Positions 18,613 through 26,996 of a DNA stretch of 64,000 nucleotides are shown here, one piece after another. The stretch spans positions 124,001 through 188,000 of the forward strand of contig NZ_JAGHRB010000008.1 in the NCBI RefSeq assembly GCF_017743995.1. Reading direction: 5' to 3'. The notes beneath the pieces are model-generated. The model had not been told where the DNA came from. It saw only the letters and a program-made list of their open reading frames with translations, and did no database searches. The DNA comes from Ruegeria sp. R13_0 (GTDB lineage: Bacteria; Pseudomonadota; Alphaproteobacteria; Rhodobacterales; Rhodobacteraceae). The first letter of the stretch is position 1; each line of letters opens with the position of its first letter. The position numbers were made by a program, and so were the translations under genes.

Positions 18613-19233
18613 TTACTGCGTGCCGCGTTCCTCGATCACCATCAACTGCCCGACCGCGTTCTCGATCGCCTGAGCGCCCGCTTCTGCGCGGCCCGATAGC
18701 AGCGATGCCCCGACAGCGGCGGGGATGGCAACCAACAGGCCGGCGGCGGTGGTCAGCAATGCCTGCCAGATTCCGCCCGCAAGGACCGAGGCATTGGCCG
18801 CGCCTTGCGCCAGCTCCAGCTCCTGAAATGACTGGATCATACCGGTCACAGTCCCCAACAGGCCAAGCAGGGGCGAGATCATTGCGATCAGCTCTAGCAC
18901 GCGAATCCATGTGTTCATGGCCGCGAATTCCTGATTGCCGCGACGAATAAGTTCGGCCATCAAAGCGGGTCCCTTGAACCCATCGTTCAGCGCCTGCATG
19001 GCATAGGCGCAGACGCGATCAGCCGGAGATTTCCCCGCAGCGACGGCGGCCTGTGCCGCCTGCTTGTCGCCCTTGGACCATTGCACCAGCGCCGTGTCCC
19101 TCGCGCCTTCGCCGGACCGAACCGGGGCCAGTTGCATCGCCTTGATGACAATCAAAGTGACAGAGAGCAGCGACAACGCGCCAAGGATTGCGATGATTGG
19201 GCCTCCTGCGCCCAGTGTCTCGAGCCCGAACAT
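18613..19233 (-). CDS. exbB: ExbB/TolQ/MotA-family proton-channel protein
   Basis: A 206-residue protein with three membrane segments (about 10-30, 110-135 and 150-175) and the conserved block [19 protein letters not shown] that identifies MotA/TolQ/ExbB proteins. ExbB pentamers surround an ExbD dimer and use proton flow to move a partner protein. Here the partner is probably the TonB-like DUF4384 protein at the operon end. The gene follows the small secreted protein by 3 bp. Confidence 0.92.
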   Translation of the reverse strand: MFGLETLGAGGPIIAILGALSLLSVTLIVIKAMQLAPVRSGEGARDTALVQWSKGDKQAAQAAVAAGKSPADRVCAYAMQALNDGFKGPALMAELIRRGNQEFAAMNTWIRVLELIAMISPLLGLLGTVTGMIQSFQELELAQGAANASVLAGGIWQALLTTAAGLLVAIPAAVGASLLSGRAEAGAQAIENAVGQLMVIEERGTQ

Positions 19234-19236
19234 GAT

Positions 19237-19653
19237 CTATTGCGCCAGATTGGCTGAGGTCTTGCTGCCCAGCGCCAGCAGTGGAAAGCAATCCAGAGGT
19301 TCGGCGTTCTGGGGCTTGCAGGCCGGCAGGTCATGCAGCAGCACCTCCGAGATATTGGAGCATTCAATCTCGGGGATTTCGAACAGTTTCAGAACGGTGC
19401 GTTGAACGGGCAGGGGGGCCGCGTCGATGGACAGCAGCCGGTCGATCACGCCATCGCTGTCGAGGATGGCCAGCGACATCTCGAATTCTTCGAAACTGTT
19501 GTCAGTCTGGTTGCGAAACAGGAAGAACGCGCGGCATCCTCCGCCATCGGCGGGTTCGAATTTGTTCAGCTCGATTCCTAGGCGGCCCTCATCGGCCTGC
19601 GCGATTGCGGCCATCAGTGTCAATGCAACTGCGCCGAAAAGCGATTTTCTCAT
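19237..19653 (-). CDS. Small secreted protein of unknown function, ExbB operon
   Basis: A 138-residue protein with a clear signal peptide (1-20, cut near AIAQA-DEG). The mature part has four cysteines (in GGCRAFF, EIECSNI, PACKP and DCFPL), which suggests two disulfide bonds in the periplasm. I do not recognise the family. It is the first gene of the ExbB-ExbD-ExbD-DUF4384 operon, so it may be a periplasmic partner of that motor. Its promoter faces the T6SS operon. Confidence 0.7.
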   Translation of the reverse strand: MRKSLFGAVALTLMAAIAQADEGRLGIELNKFEPADGGGCRAFFLFRNQTDNSFEEFEMSLAILDSDGVIDRLLSIDAAPLPVQRTVLKLFEIPEIECSNISEVLLHDLPACKPQNAEPLDCFPLLALGSKTSANLAQ

Positions 19654-20020
19654 CTTCCTACCTCTGCTGCCGGTCGTTGAACCCGCATCCGATGTCTTGC
19701 GTCGCGGGTCTTAGCACTGAACATTGCAGAAACAGGGCGCATGCGGGAAGATATTTCTGCAATGGGTCACGTTCGCGATGGAATGATGAACTTGCCCTAG
19801 CGTAAACAAACGGTACGGCGGGTCGGGAAAATGTGTATATTGACCTCGACCTGGTCTGCGCATTGCGACCGATTAACCACACAAACCGCAGAGGAAACGG
19901 GAAGTGTTTGCGAGTTTCGCCATCATGTGAACTAATTCATACACAAGATTGCAGGCGCTGCTGTAAGCGATTCAACAAGAACAACAAGCTGCGATCGAAC
20001 AGGACGGTATTGGGAATAAA
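19654..20020. promoter_or_regulatory. Divergent promoter region of the Ton-like motor and the T6SS operon
   Basis: A 367 bp gene-free stretch, the longest in the window. It must hold promoters for the minus-strand ExbB operon and for tssA. A perfect inverted repeat is annotated separately at 19722-19764. A TTGACC hexamer at 19840-19845 could be a -35 element for tssA, but no good -10 follows at the right distance. A shorter repeat ACCCGC/GCGGGT lies at 19681-19709. No small gene with a convincing start was seen. Confidence 0.6.
19722..19764. promoter_or_regulatory. Perfect 11-bp inverted repeat in the T6SS/ExbB divergent promoter
   Basis: CATTGCAGAAA (19722-19732) and its exact reverse complement TTTCTGCAATG (19754-19764) are separated by 21 bp. 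The arm centres are 32 bp apart, about three helical turns, so two bound proteins would sit on the same face of the DNA. It lies 69 bp from the start of the minus-strand operon and about 260 bp from tssA. An operator is likely, but the regulator is unknown. Confidence 0.55.
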
Positions 20021-21067
20021 ATGGACCTTTCATCTTATCTGGAGCCCAGAGACGACGAACCCCCCAGCGGAGAAAATCTGGAATACGATCCGGCCTTTAC
20101 GGACCTAGAGATCGCGGCCCAGCCGGGCGAAGAGCGTCAGATGGGCGATGAGGTCGTCGCGGCCGAAGAACAGGACTGGCGCGATGTCGAGGAAAAGGCC
20201 CTCGCCGTCATGGAAAAAAGCCATGACATTCGCGCTGCGATCTATCTGGCCGAGGCTGTTTTGCACACCAAAGGTCTGCCCGCCTTTGCCTCGGCTGTGG
20301 GCTACGTGAAATCTCTGCTGGAAGACAATTGGGAGACCTGCCACCCCGAGCTGGACGAAGACGACGGCGATGCCACCATGCGTATCAACGCGGTGCGCGG
20401 TCTGGCCTCGTCCGATCGGATGGTACGCGCCTTGCGTCGGACCGCTTTGACAGACAGCCGCATGTTCGGTCGGATGACCCTGCGCCATCTAGATGTCGCC
20501 GAGGGTCGCATCAATATGCCCGCAGATCTGGACGACGCGCCGGATGCAACCGGGGTTGCCGCCGCGTTCAAAGACACCGATGACGAGGTGTTGGAGGCCA
20601 ATGCCGATGCGGCGTCCGCGGCTCTGGATGATGTCGAGGCAATCGACGCTGTATTCAGCGACAAAACTCCCGGCGAAGGTCCGGATCTGACGCCTCTGTC
20701 TGATGCGCTGAAAAGCATTAAGCAGGCGTTGGCCAGCTATGCCGATGTCGGTGAGGCCGAAGAAGTCGACTCCGGCGACGATGACAGCCCAAGCAGCCCA
20801 TCGGGTGCCCCGGCCGCGCCGATGGCGTCGGGCGGTGGCGGCGGTGGGGCGATCAACACGCCCGAAGATGTCACGCGGATGCTGGAACGCATCATGGATT
20901 ATTATGCCCGGTGCGAGCCCTCCAGCCCGCTGCCTATTCTGCTGGAACGCGCCAAGCGCCTTGTGAATGCCGATTTTCTGACGATTATCGAAGATATGGC
21001 AAAAGAGGGTCTGGACGAGGTGCGCCAGATCGGCGGCATAAAAGAAGACGACGATGACGATTATTGA
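20021..21067 (+). CDS. tssA: TssA (ImpA family), T6SS assembly protein
   Basis: A 348-residue protein with an ImpA N-terminal domain (about 1-150; ENLEYDPAF near the start and DNWETCHPELDEDDGD, typical of the family). An acidic and Ser/Pro/Gly-rich linker leads to a short C-terminal helical part (290-340) with MLERIMDYYARCEPSSPLP, also typical. TssA proteins cap the baseplate or growing tail and guide polymerisation. It is the first gene of the T6SS operon. Confidence 0.88.
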   Translation: MDLSSYLEPRDDEPPSGENLEYDPAFTDLEIAAQPGEERQMGDEVVAAEEQDWRDVEEKALAVMEKSHDIRAAIYLAEAVLHTKGLPAFASAVGYVKSLLEDNWETCHPELDEDDGDATMRINAVRGLASSDRMVRALRRTALTDSRMFGRMTLRHLDVAEGRINMPADLDDAPDATGVAAAFKDTDDEVLEANADAASAALDDVEAIDAVFSDKTPGEGPDLTPLSDALKSIKQALASYADVGEAEEVDSGDDDSPSSPSGAPAAPMASGGGGGGAINTPEDVTRMLERIMDYYARCEPSSPLPILLERAKRLVNADFLTIIEDMAKEGLDEVRQIGGIKEDDDDDY

Positions 21068-21134
21068 TCCGTTTGGGCGCAAGCCGAAAACCGGATTGAA
21101 AAGAAACACTGATGGATGAATCGAGGAGCATCAG

Positions 21135-21650
21135 ATGGCTGACAGTTCACAAAAATTTATAGCCCGGAATAGGGCTCCGAGAGTTCAGATCGAATATGAT
21201 GTTGAACTCTATGGTGCCGAAAAGAAGGTCCAGCTGCCCTTTGTTATGGGCGTCATGAGCGACCTTGCCGGGAAATCCGAGGTCGAGCAGCCCGCCGTGG
21301 CCGACCGCAAATTCCTGGAAATTGACGTCGACAATTTCGACGACCGGATGAAGTCGATGGCGCCGCGCGCGGCCTTTACCGTGCCGAACACCCTGACGGG
21401 CGAGGGCAATCTGGCCGTCGACATCACGTTCGAGAGCATGGATGATTTCAGCCCCGCCGCGATTGCAGCGAAGGTTGAGCCGCTTAAGGAGCTGCTGGAT
21501 GCGCGCACCCAGCTGTCCAACTTGATGACATATATGGATGGTAAAACCGGGGCCGAGGATCTGATTACGAAGATCATGCAGGACCCGTCGCTGCTGAAGA
21601 CACTGGCAGCCCAGCCCAAACCCGGCGCTGACGCCGCCGAGGAGGAGTAA
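21135..21650 (+). CDS. tssB: TssB (VipA/ImpB), small sheath protein
   Basis: A 171-residue TssB of normal length with the family block LPFVMGVMSDLAGKS and FLEIDVDNFDDRM. With TssC it forms the contractile sheath. A GAGGAG ribosome-binding site lies upstream. The first 44 residues are identical to those of the giant fusion at 34558, although 22 of these codons differ silently. The first 16 codons here include ATA, AGG and AGA, which are rare in this genome and may reduce mRNA structure at the start. Confidence 0.96.
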   Translation: MADSSQKFIARNRAPRVQIEYDVELYGAEKKVQLPFVMGVMSDLAGKSEVEQPAVADRKFLEIDVDNFDDRMKSMAPRAAFTVPNTLTGEGNLAVDITFESMDDFSPAAIAAKVEPLKELLDARTQLSNLMTYMDGKTGAEDLITKIMQDPSLLKTLAAQPKPGADAAEEE

Positions 21651-21653
21651 AAG

Positions 21654-23150
21654 ATGGCCGAAGAAGAAGCCAAGGTAGAAGCCGCCGAAGGCGCAACCGC
21701 GTTTGGGTCCTCGGAATTCGAGGCGCTGCTGACGAAAGAGTTCCGCCCCAAGTCGGATCAGGCGAAAACCGCTGTTGAAAGCGCGGTCAAGACGCTGGCC
21801 GAACAGGCGCTTGCCAATACCGGCCTGATCTCGGACGACGCATTGCGCTCGATCGAAGGGATCATTGCCGAGATCGACAAGAAGCTGACCGAACAGGTCA
21901 ACCTGATCCTGCATCATGCCGATTTCCAGCAGATGGAAAGCGCGTGGCGTGGTCTGCATTATCTGGTGAACAACACCGAAACCGACGAGATGTTGAAAAT
22001 CCGCGTGATGAATATCTCGAAGAAGGACATGCACAAGACCCTGCGCAAGTTCAAAGGAACTGCATGGGATCAGTCGCCCATTTTCAAAAAGCTCTATGAA
22101 GAAGAGTTCGGCCAGTTTGGTGGCGAACCCTATGGCTCGCTGGTAGCGGATTATCACTTCGACCACAGCCCGCAGGATATCGAGCTGCTGGGCGAGATGT
22201 CCAAGATCGCCGCTGCGGCGCATGCGCCTCTGATCACCGGGGCCAAGCCCAGCCTGTTCCAGATGGACAGCTGGTCGGAACTGGCCAACCCGCGCGATCT
22301 GACCAAGATCTTCCAGACGCCGGAATATGCCGCATGGCGTAGCCTTCGCGAAAGCGAAGATTCCAAATATGTTGGTCTGGCAATGCCGCGTTTCCTGGGT
22401 CGTCTGCCCTATGGATCGAAAACCGAACCGGTCGAGGAGTTTGCGTTCGAAGAAGACACCACCGGCGCAAACAGCGACAGCTACAGCTGGGTTAACGCGG
22501 CCTATGGTATGGCCGTGAACATCAACCGCTCCTTCAAGGAATATGGCTGGTGTTCGCGCATTCGTGGCGTGGAAAGCGGCGGTACGGTCGAAGGCCTGCC
22601 CGCGCATACGTTTCCGACCGACGATGGCGGCGTGGACATGAAATGCCCGACCGAGATCGCGATCTCGGACCGTCGCGAGGCAGAGCTGGCCAAAAACGGC
22701 ATGATGCCTCTGATCCACCGCAAGAACAGCGATTCGGCGACCTTCATCGGCGCGCAATCGCTGCACAAGCCGGCGGAATATGATGATGCGGATGCAACCG
22801 CGAACGCCAATCTGGCGGCGCGCTTGCCCTATCTGTTCGCGACCTGCCGATTCGCACACTACCTGAAATGCATGGTGCGCGACAAAGTCGGCTCGTTTAA
22901 AAGCCGCCAAGACATGGAATCGTGGCTGCAGGGCTGGATCAACCAATACGTGGACTTCAACGCCGATATCTCGGCCGAAGCGGAAAAAGCACGTAAGCCT
23001 TTGGCCTCGGCCGAGGTGGTTGTGGAAGATGTCGAAGGCAATCCAGGCTACTACACGTCCAAATTCTTCCTGCGCCCGCACTATCAGCTGGAAGGCCTTT
23101 CGGTCTCTCTGCGTCTCGTATCGAAACTTCCGTCCGAAAAAGCTGGATAA
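21654..23150 (+). CDS. tssC: TssC (VipB/ImpC), large sheath protein
   Basis: A 498-residue TssC of normal length. Family landmarks: LILHHADFQQMESAWRGLHY near the start, EPYGSLVADYHFDH, GLAMPRFLGRLPYG, and the C-terminal domain with ATCRFAHYLKCMVRDK and FFLRPHYQLEGLSVSLRLVS. It pairs with TssB in the sheath, which TssH takes apart after firing. The gene starts 3 bp after tssB. The full C-terminal domain here contrasts with its absence in the fusion protein at 34558-38847. Confidence 0.97.
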   Translation: MAEEEAKVEAAEGATAFGSSEFEALLTKEFRPKSDQAKTAVESAVKTLAEQALANTGLISDDALRSIEGIIAEIDKKLTEQVNLILHHADFQQMESAWRGLHYLVNNTETDEMLKIRVMNISKKDMHKTLRKFKGTAWDQSPIFKKLYEEEFGQFGGEPYGSLVADYHFDHSPQDIELLGEMSKIAAAAHAPLITGAKPSLFQMDSWSELANPRDLTKIFQTPEYAAWRSLRESEDSKYVGLAMPRFLGRLPYGSKTEPVEEFAFEEDTTGANSDSYSWVNAAYGMAVNINRSFKEYGWCSRIRGVESGGTVEGLPAHTFPTDDGGVDMKCPTEIAISDRREAELAKNGMMPLIHRKNSDSATFIGAQSLHKPAEYDDADATANANLAARLPYLFATCRFAHYLKCMVRDKVGSFKSRQDMESWLQGWINQYVDFNADISAEAEKARKPLASAEVVVEDVEGNPGYYTSKFFLRPHYQLEGLSVSLRLVSKLPSEKAG

Positions 23151-23164
23151 AGGTCAAAAAAATT

Positions 23165-23193
23165 GGCGGCATGTGATGTGTTTCACTGCCGCC
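23165..23193. other. Strong RNA hairpin between tssC and hcp
   Basis: GGCGGCATGTGA pairs with TCACTGCCGCC, with one unpaired base, around a short loop. No T-run follows on the plus strand, so it is probably not a terminator for tssC. It may stop decay or mark a processing site upstream of hcp. On the minus strand it would be followed by a T-rich run and could act as a terminator. Confidence 0.55.
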
Positions 23194-23246
23194 GCTACGA
23201 CCCTCCGGTAAACCGGGTTTAGAAACTAGAAAAGAGGAAGGCTAAA

Positions 23247-23741
23247 ATGGAAAACGTATTTGTACAGATGGACTTCCCGGGCGAAGCACGGGAAAAGCAG
23301 CACAAAGATTGGATCGCGGTTAAGTCGATCTCGTGGGAGGTTGAGCGGACGCTGGACATGTCCGACATGGGCACCACACAGCGCGGCTATGCCAATGCGA
23401 ATTTCGGCAAAGTGACCCTGAACACCGAGCTCAGCAAAGCGTCTGCCAAGATCATGACCTATGTCGCGTCGGGCAAGTCGAACTCGGAAATGCTGATCCA
23501 TATGTGCCGGTCTGGCGATGACGAAAAGAAAGGCATGGAGCCTTATCTGATCATCAAGCTGCGCGACGCGATCATTGACAGCTACTCGGTCGATGGTGGC
23601 GAGGACTCGATCCCGTCGGAAACCTGGACCGTCGCGTATCGCGGCATCTCGGTCAAATACAAGATTGCCGATTTCAAAACCGGCAAGCTCAGCGACTGCA
23701 ACGAGTTCCTGTGGAACCTGGAAACCGGCGACGTCAGCTAA
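23247..23741 (+). CDS. hcp: Hcp (TssD), T6SS inner tube protein
   Basis: A 164-residue Hcp with the usual pattern, including a WIAVKSISWEVE strand and TWTVAYRGISVKYK near the C-terminus. Hexameric rings stack to form the tube that the sheath expels. The ribosome-binding site GAGGAAGG is the strongest in the operon. Hairpins before and after the gene (23165-23193 and 23762-23783) fit a separate, stable hcp transcript, as expected for a protein needed in large amounts. Confidence 0.96.
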   Translation: MENVFVQMDFPGEAREKQHKDWIAVKSISWEVERTLDMSDMGTTQRGYANANFGKVTLNTELSKASAKIMTYVASGKSNSEMLIHMCRSGDDEKKGMEPYLIIKLRDAIIDSYSVDGGEDSIPSETWTVAYRGISVKYKIADFKTGKLSDCNEFLWNLETGDVS

Positions 23742-23761
23742 GGTCTCAAACGACAACGGGT

Positions 23762-23800
23762 CCCGGTGGCATTTGCTGCCGGGGCTTTTGCACTTTTTCC
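23762..23800 (+). terminator. Terminator-like hairpin after hcp
   Basis: CCCGGTGGC-ATTT-GCTGCCGGG (23762-23783) forms a nine-pair stem with two G-U pairs, followed by GGGCTTTTGCACTTTTT. It lies 21 bp after the hcp stop and 40 bp before tagJ. Because six more T6SS genes follow in the same direction, it probably gives partial termination or 3'-end protection of hcp mRNA. Confidence 0.65.
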
Positions 23801-23822
23801 ATCCTGACTGCGCGAGGGTTAC

Positions 23823-24626
23823 ATGACGCCGGAAGAGCATCTTAAATCAGGCGATCTGGCGGCCACATTGGCCACTCTGCAAGATAAAGTCCGTGCCAAT
23901 CCCGCAGACGCGAAGCTGCGGATTTTTCTGTTTCAACTGCTCTGTGTGATGGGCGACTGGAAGCGCGCGATCACCCAGTTGAAACTGAGCGCGGAAATGG
24001 ATGAAGCGGCCACAATGATGGCCAAAACCTATCGCGAGGCCATCATTTGCGAGGTCTATCGCGAAAAGGTCTTCGCCGGTGAAAAGACCCCGATGATTTT
24101 TGGTGAGCCGGAAGAGTGGCTGGCCCATCTGATCGAGGCACAGAAACTGACAACTGGTGGGCATTTCGACCAGGCCGCCGAGCTGCGCGCAAAAGCGTTT
24201 GACGCTGCGCCTGCGACATCCGGTACGGTGAATGGCGAAGCGTTCGAATGGATCGCGGATGCCGATATGCGGCTGGGGCCGGTCCTCGAAGTGATTGTGA
24301 ATGGCCGCTATTTCTGGCTGCCGTTTTCGCAGATCGTGCGGATCGACATCGAACCGCCCAGCGACCTGCGGGACGCGGTCTGGACAGCCTGCACGCTGAC
24401 CGTTGCCAGCGGAGGAGAACTCGCGGCCCTGATCCCAACACGTTATGCCGGTTCGACCGAGCAGGGCGATGATGCCGCCCGTCTGGCGCGGGCGACCTCT
24501 TGGGTCGATGCCGGCGGTGAAACCTTTGTCGGGCTGGGCCAGCGTTTGCTGACAACGGACAAATCCGACATCGCGCTGCTGGACATTCGCGAACTGGTTC
24601 TGGACGTGGCGGCAGGAGATGGCTGA
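23823..24626 (+). CDS. tagJ: TagJ (ImpE/SciE family), T6SS accessory protein
   Basis: A 267-residue ImpE-family protein. The N-terminal tetratricopeptide-like part has LKSGDLAATLATLQDKVRAN and an FLFQLLCVMGDWKRA block typical of ImpE. The C-terminal part has FEWIADADMRLGPVLEVIVN and YFWLPFSQI. TagJ is known to contact TssB and may modulate sheath handling by the disassembly ATPase. It overlaps tssE by 8 bp. Confidence 0.92.
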   Translation: MTPEEHLKSGDLAATLATLQDKVRANPADAKLRIFLFQLLCVMGDWKRAITQLKLSAEMDEAATMMAKTYREAIICEVYREKVFAGEKTPMIFGEPEEWLAHLIEAQKLTTGGHFDQAAELRAKAFDAAPATSGTVNGEAFEWIADADMRLGPVLEVIVNGRYFWLPFSQIVRIDIEPPSDLRDAVWTACTLTVASGGELAALIPTRYAGSTEQGDDAARLARATSWVDAGGETFVGLGQRLLTTDKSDIALLDIRELVLDVAAGDG

Positions 24627-25113
24627 GAAGACCCTTGCCGAACGCCTGCAACCCTCGCTTCTGGATCGGTTGACGGATGACGCGCCGGATCAGTTGAAAG
24701 AGGGGCGGGAGTCCCGCGTGATCGACGTCGGGCGCCTGCGCGAGATCATACAGCGCGATCTGTCCATGCTGCTGAACACCACCGATCAATCCGATCTGAT
24801 TGATGAGGATGTCTATCCTTATGCCTCCAAGTCGGTCCTGAACTACGGCATCCGCCAGACTTCGGGCTCTTTCTCGACCCTGCGACAAGCCCAGCGCATT
24901 CAGAAGTCCATTGCCGATTCTATCGAAGTGTTTGAACCTCGGATCGTGAAAGGCTCGGTCGCGGTCGAATTGCGCTCGGAAAAGCAATCGGGCGAGATGC
25001 ATGTGGACTATGACATCCGCGCGGTGATGTGGGCGCAGCCCATGCCTCTGGAATTGTATCTTCGCAGCCGGGTAGATGTGACCACCGGCGAAGTCTCGAT
25101 CGAGCGGAGCTAG
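24619..25113 (+). CDS. tssE: TssE, gp25-like baseplate protein
   Basis: A 164-residue protein with the gp25/lysozyme-like fold pattern: an N-terminal LLDRL stretch, then LREIIQRDLSMLLNT, a SVLNYGI motif, and a C-terminal domain ending in strands such as MHVDYDIRAVM. TssE forms the T6SS baseplate wedge with TssF, TssG and TssK. It sits between tagJ (8 bp overlap) and tssF (5 bp gap). Confidence 0.95.
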   Translation: MAEKTLAERLQPSLLDRLTDDAPDQLKEGRESRVIDVGRLREIIQRDLSMLLNTTDQSDLIDEDVYPYASKSVLNYGIRQTSGSFSTLRQAQRIQKSIADSIEVFEPRIVKGSVAVELRSEKQSGEMHVDYDIRAVMWAQPMPLELYLRSRVDVTTGEVSIERS

Positions 25114-25118
25114 GCGCG

Positions 25119-26996
25119 ATGGATACACGGCTTCTGAAACACTACGAAACCGAACTGGCATTTCTGCGCGAAATGGGGGCTGAGTTTGCAAACGCATACC
25201 CCAAGATCGCCTCGCGTTTGGGAATGGAAGGGATCGAAGTTGTCGACCCCTATGTCGAACGTCTGCTGGAAGGCAGCGCGTTTCTGGCGGCTCGGGTTCA
25301 ACTGGAACTGGACATGCAGTTCCCGACTTTCACCTCGAACCTGCTCGAGATTGTCTATCCGCACTATCTGGCCCCGACACCGTCGATGATGGTGGCGCAG
25401 ATGGAGCCCGACATCGGCAACGCGGCGCTGAAAGAAGGCTACCCAATCCCGCGCGGCACCACCTTGCGCGCGCGCCTGGCCGAGGGCGAACAGACCGCGT
25501 GTGAGTTCACCACGTCCTCGGACCTCACCCTCTGGCCGATAGAAATCACCGAAGCCGAATATATTGATGGTCGCGGAGAGCTGGTAGCAGCCGGCGTGGC
25601 GCGCGACACCGACGCTCGCGCCGGTATTCGCCTGCGTTTGAACCGCACCGACGGTGAGCCCATGGCCGAGCTGGGAATGGACAGCCTTGTGATGCATCTG
25701 GACACCCAGAGCGGCAAGGCCTGGACCCTGCATGAGTTGCTGGCCACCCAATGTGTTGGGCTGACGGGGCGCTCGACTGACCGCCGCGCGGACTGGACCA
25801 CCCGGCTGACGACTGCGGATGTCGTGCCCAAAGGGTTTGACGCGGATGAGGCCCTATTGCCAACCCCGCGCCAGTCCTTCGACGGCTATCGCTTGCTGCA
25901 GGAATATTTTGCGATGCCAGAGCGGTTTCTGTTTGTGGAACTGACCGGCTTGCGGCCCGCGCTTGAAAAATCGGCGGACACGGATGTTGATATCTACATC
26001 CTGTTGCAGGACGGGATGCGCGATGTCGCCCCTGCCGTGACCCCTGCGGCCTTTGCGTTGAACGCGGTGCCCGCGGTGAACCTGTTCCACCGCCGTTGCG
26101 ACCGGGTGCATATCACCCAGATGGACACGCAGCATCATGTGGTGCCGAACCGTACTGCGGGTCTCGACTATGAGATTTTTGCGATTGAACGTGTGACCGG
26201 CATTCAATCTGATGAAGAGGGCGACATCCCCTTCCGCCCCTTCTACAGCGACACTGATCTGACAGCCGCGGGCGACAATCACTCGGCCTATTACACGATC
26301 AAACGCCGGATGCGGCAGCGCAACGAAAAGGAACGGTTGCGGGGCGTGCGGACCTCATATCTGGGGTCCGAGGTTTACCTGACCTTGGTCGACCGGGCAC
26401 AAGCGCCTTATCCCGGATCGTTGGAGCAATTGGCGGTCGAGGCGCTGTGCTCCAACCGCGATTTGCCCCTTTTGCTGGCCGCAGGCGGCGATGACGTCTT
26501 TCACCTGCCTGACGGTGGTCCGGTAAAGACAATCCGGACGCCGGTGACACCCACGCGCCCGCACGCGACCTTGGCGCAGGGTGATGCCGCGTGGAAACTG
26601 ATCAGCCATCTCAGCCTGAATTATCTGTCCATTGCGGGCGACGGGAAAGAAGGCGGGGCGGGCGCTTTGCGCGAGTTGCTCGGGATCTATGCCCCGCTTG
26701 GCAACCGCGTGACCGAAAAACAGCTTGAGGGCGTCGTCTCAGTCTCCAGCCGCCCCATTGTGCGCCGGATGAGCGACGAGGTCCTCAGCACAGCGGTGCG
26801 CGGGCTCGAGATCACGCTGGGCTTTGACGAAAGTTTCTACGAGGGCACCAGCGTCTATGTGCTGGGCGCAGTGCTCGAGCGGTTCTTCCGCAAATACACC
26901 ACGATCAACAGCTTCACGGAAACCGTGCTGAAAACCGAACGACGAGGAGAGATTGCCAGATGGCGACCAGCGGCCGGACTGGGCAGGATCATCTGA
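25119..26996 (+). CDS. tssF: TssF (VasA/ImpG), baseplate protein
   Basis: A 625-residue TssF. The start at 25119 gives the classic MDTRLLKHYETELAFLREMG opening. An open frame 90 bp longer exists but would overlap tssE and lacks family similarity. Other landmarks are EGSAFLAARVQLELD, FTSNLLEIVYPHYLAPTPSM, and a C-terminal RGLEITLGFDESFYEGTSVY stretch. It forms the wedge with TssE, TssG and TssK, and overlaps tssG by 37 bp. Confidence 0.96.
   Translation: MDTRLLKHYETELAFLREMGAEFANAYPKIASRLGMEGIEVVDPYVERLLEGSAFLAARVQLELDMQFPTFTSNLLEIVYPHYLAPTPSMMVAQMEPDIGNAALKEGYPIPRGTTLRARLAEGEQTACEFTTSSDLTLWPIEITEAEYIDGRGELVAAGVARDTDARAGIRLRLNRTDGEPMAELGMDSLVMHLDTQSGKAWTLHELLATQCVGLTGRSTDRRADWTTRLTTADVVPKGFDADEALLPTPRQSFDGYRLLQEYFAMPERFLFVELTGLRPALEKSADTDVDIYILLQDGMRDVAPAVTPAAFALNAVPAVNLFHRRCDRVHITQMDTQHHVVPNRTAGLDYEIFAIERVTGIQSDEEGDIPFRPFYSDTDLTAAGDNHSAYYTIKRRMRQRNEKERLRGVRTSYLGSEVYLTLVDRAQAPYPGSLEQLAVEALCSNRDLPLLLAAGGDDVFHLPDGGPVKTIRTPVTPTRPHATLAQGDAAWKLISHLSLNYLSIAGDGKEGGAGALRELLGIYAPLGNRVTEKQLEGVVSVSSRPIVRRMSDEVLSTAVRGLEITLGFDESFYEGTSVYVLGAVLERFFRKYTTINSFTETVLKTERRGEIARWRPAAGLGRII

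Noticed and set aside
21147-23081. Minus-strand open frame of 644 residues
   Set aside because: It lies entirely opposite tssB and tssC, has no domain signature, and its length follows from GC-rich codon bias in the real genes.
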